Origin: Caldilineaceae bacterium
GTDB lineage: Bacteria > Chloroflexota > Anaerolineae > Caldilineales > Caldilineaceae
Assembly: GCA_020433455.1 (NCBI GenBank)
Contig: JAGRCP010000067.1
Location: forward strand, 1-54,962
Direction: 5' to 3'
Length of the DNA: 54,962 bases
The position numbers and the translations under genes were made by a program. Positions 53,879 through 54,962 of this stretch are shown in pieces; within the stretch, counting starts at the first letter, position 1; each line of letters starts with the position of its first letter. The notes under the pieces were generated by a model. The model had not been told where the DNA came from and did no database searches. It was given only the letters and a program-made list of their open reading frames with translations.

Positions 53879-53955
53879 GTCGGGTCCTTTCGCTTGGGTA
53901 TGGATGGGCGACTTTGGATGGACGGCGCCAGGCCTTGCGGAATTATCAACGGAAC

Positions 53956-54962
53956 TTAATTCAGCGTGTGCCAGGGTTCCTGCTGCGGCTTTGGCTCCTG
54001 ATCCTGCTCTTTGCCGTGGATATGATAGGGAATATCGATGACCACGATATTCTCATGCCCCAGCAGACGCATGCGCAGGATGTTGGCCGTTTGGTTATGC
54101 AGCAGATTGGCGGGGATAAACTCAGGCACAAACTCCGGAATCACAACCGTGATCAGCGCATCAGGGTATTCGACTTCTGAAACATGCTCAATGTACTCGA
54201 TTAGGGGCGAGAGAATGTCCCGGAAATCGTAGTCGATGAGCGCCAGCTTGATGCCCTCGGTGGCGTCCGGGAAGTTGGCCCAACGACGCTGGATGCGTTC
54301 TTCCTGCTCCGGGCTGGTGACAATGCTTACGGCCCGGACGTCCTGAGCCAGACGACCGGCGTATTTGAGGGCGCGCAAGGCGCCCCGATGGATATCGGCG
54401 ATGGGCACGATTGCGACATTGGCGATATCGATCAGATCAATGTTTTCCGCATCCTGCAGGCTGAGAGAGCGGGCCACGGCTTCGTAATGTTTGTGGATGG
54501 ACCGCAGCCAGATGACCAGAATCGGGATCACTACGACGACAATCCACGCGCCTTCGGTAAACTTGGTCACGACCAGAACGATGAAAACGGCGCCGGTTGT
54601 GATCGCGCCCACGAAGTTGAGCGCACGTTTCCACCACCAGCCCGCTTCGTAATGGACTTCGGTGGCGTGGGTCTTGAGGGTCTCGCCGGGCTTTAAGGTG
54701 GAAATCCGGGTCATGAGGTGAACCATGCCGGCCTGGGAGAGGGTGAAGCATAGCATGACGCCCAATGCGTAGAGGGGCAGCATGGCGATTTCATCGGCGT
54801 CAAAGATGATCACAATGGTGGATGCCAGGACGGCCAAAACGATGATGCCCGAACTAAAGACGAGGCGACTGCCCCGGTTCTGCAGCCAGCGGGGCAGAAA
54901 GCCGTCGTGGGCCAGAAAGGAACTGAGGCGCGGGAAGTCCTGGTAGCCGGTATTGGCGGCCA
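53956..54962 (-). CDS. APC-family amino acid permease, C-terminal part (5' end outside window)
   Basis: The frame is open to the window edge; 335 residues are visible. Upstream of an internal ATG at 54837 it continues as NTGYQDFPRLSSFLAHDGFLPRW, a conserved APC loop, so the gene is truncated by the window and not short. Visible membrane helices lie at the start and at VGAITTGAVFIVLVVTKFTEGAW and ITVVIPILVIWLRS-like stretches. The C-terminal 170 residues form a cytoplasmic Usp-like domain (VAIVPIADIHRGALRALKYA). This layout is common in bacterial APC permeases of the potassium/amino-acid type. Confidence 0.85.
   Translation of the reverse strand, partial: AANTGYQDFPRLSSFLAHDGFLPRWLQNRGSRLVFSSGIIVLAVLASTIVIIFDADEIAMLPLYALGVMLCFTLSQAGMVHLMTRISTLKPGETLKTHATEVHYEAGWWWKRALNFVGAITTGAVFIVLVVTKFTEGAWIVVVVIPILVIWLRSIHKHYEAVARSLSLQDAENIDLIDIANVAIVPIADIHRGALRALKYAGRLAQDVRAVSIVTSPEQEERIQRRWANFPDATEGIKLALIDYDFRDILSPLIEYIEHVSEVEYPDALITVVIPEFVPEFIPANLLHNQTANILRMRLLGHENIVVIDIPYHIHGKEQDQEPKPQQEPWHTLN

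Overview
This 55 kb window is GC-rich (roughly 60 %), densely coding bacterial chromosome with no rRNA, no tRNA that I could find, no CRISPR array and no intact mobile element. The gene set points to a heterotrophic, respiring member of the Chloroflexota (Anaerolineae/Caldilineae-like). The basis is an RqcH of the bacterial type, a TakP-like TRAP system, a succinate dehydrogenase with two small membrane subunits, a biotin-dependent acyl-CoA carboxylase set, lipobox and Tat exporters, and many short GC-rich intergenic hairpin repeats. The assignment is an inference from gene content, not from a marker gene.

Layout. 0.1-3.9 kb (minus strand): a CysO-type sulfur-carrier route to cysteine (cysM, an adenylyltransferase with an N-terminal rhodanese, the ubiquitin-like carrier, and a JAMM peptidase set apart by 635 bp of repeats and terminators). 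4.2-8.1 kb: a TRAP transporter whose two membrane subunits flank a universal stress protein gene, with the Tat-exported binding protein convergent on the other strand. 8.4-15.7 kb: a phosphoribosyltransferase, release factor 1 and its methyltransferase PrmC, the ribosome-rescue factor RqcH, a HAD hydrolase and a GCS2-type glutamate-cysteine ligase. 15.8-18.8 kb: a VWA lipoprotein, a decayed toxin-antitoxin pair and an SDR. 19.0-22.6 kb: sdhABCD, with hairpin repeats in its spacers. 22.7-23.8 kb: an AT-rich 41-bp palindromic tandem array and a DUF1269 protein. 23.8-28.0 kb: MATE exporter, ADP-ribosylglycohydrolase-like protein, an orphan nucleoside-type ABC permease and a dual-specificity phosphatase. 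28.1-31.9 kb: a methylcrotonyl-CoA-type carboxylase in three genes. 32.2-39.5 kb: PfkB kinase, lactonase, isocitrate lyase, wax-ester synthase/DGAT and an exporter-type ABC protein. 40-43.6 kb: a secreted RTX-like repeat protein, DoxX, an acyl-CoA dehydrogenase and a Crp/Fnr regulator. 43.6-46.6 kb: an accessory patch with an AT-richer nuclease-like gene (DUF5655 type) and transposase debris. 46.7-50.7 kb: small enzymes and membrane proteins. 50.7-53.1 kb: two divergent promoters with FNR boxes, one reading into a ferredoxin, a DUF2249 protein and an NnrS-like membrane protein. 53.2 kb to the end: a VIT/CCC1 transporter and an APC permease cut by the window edge.

Working together: carrier-based cysteine synthesis, glutamate-cysteine ligase and a GFA-family protein suggest low-molecular-weight thiol metabolism. 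The carboxylase, acyl-CoA dehydrogenase, isocitrate lyase, sdh and wax-ester synthase fit branched-chain or fatty-acid catabolism feeding acetyl-CoA either to the glyoxylate shunt or to storage lipid. The Crp/Fnr protein carries the E-x-x-S-R recognition helix expected for the TTGAT-N4-ATCAA boxes at 50.8 kb, so a local low-oxygen or nitric-oxide regulon is plausible.

The most unusual non-coding signals are (i) tandem heptamers of the form T(A/G)A(T/C)(A/G)CG at the 3' ends of at least seven genes, which put stop codons in all three frames; (ii) the 41-bp AT-rich palindrome array; (iii) a three-copy hairpin element with partly preserved terminal inverted repeats; and (iv) a 32-bp exact repeat shared by the sdhA-sdhB spacer and a spacer 31 kb away.
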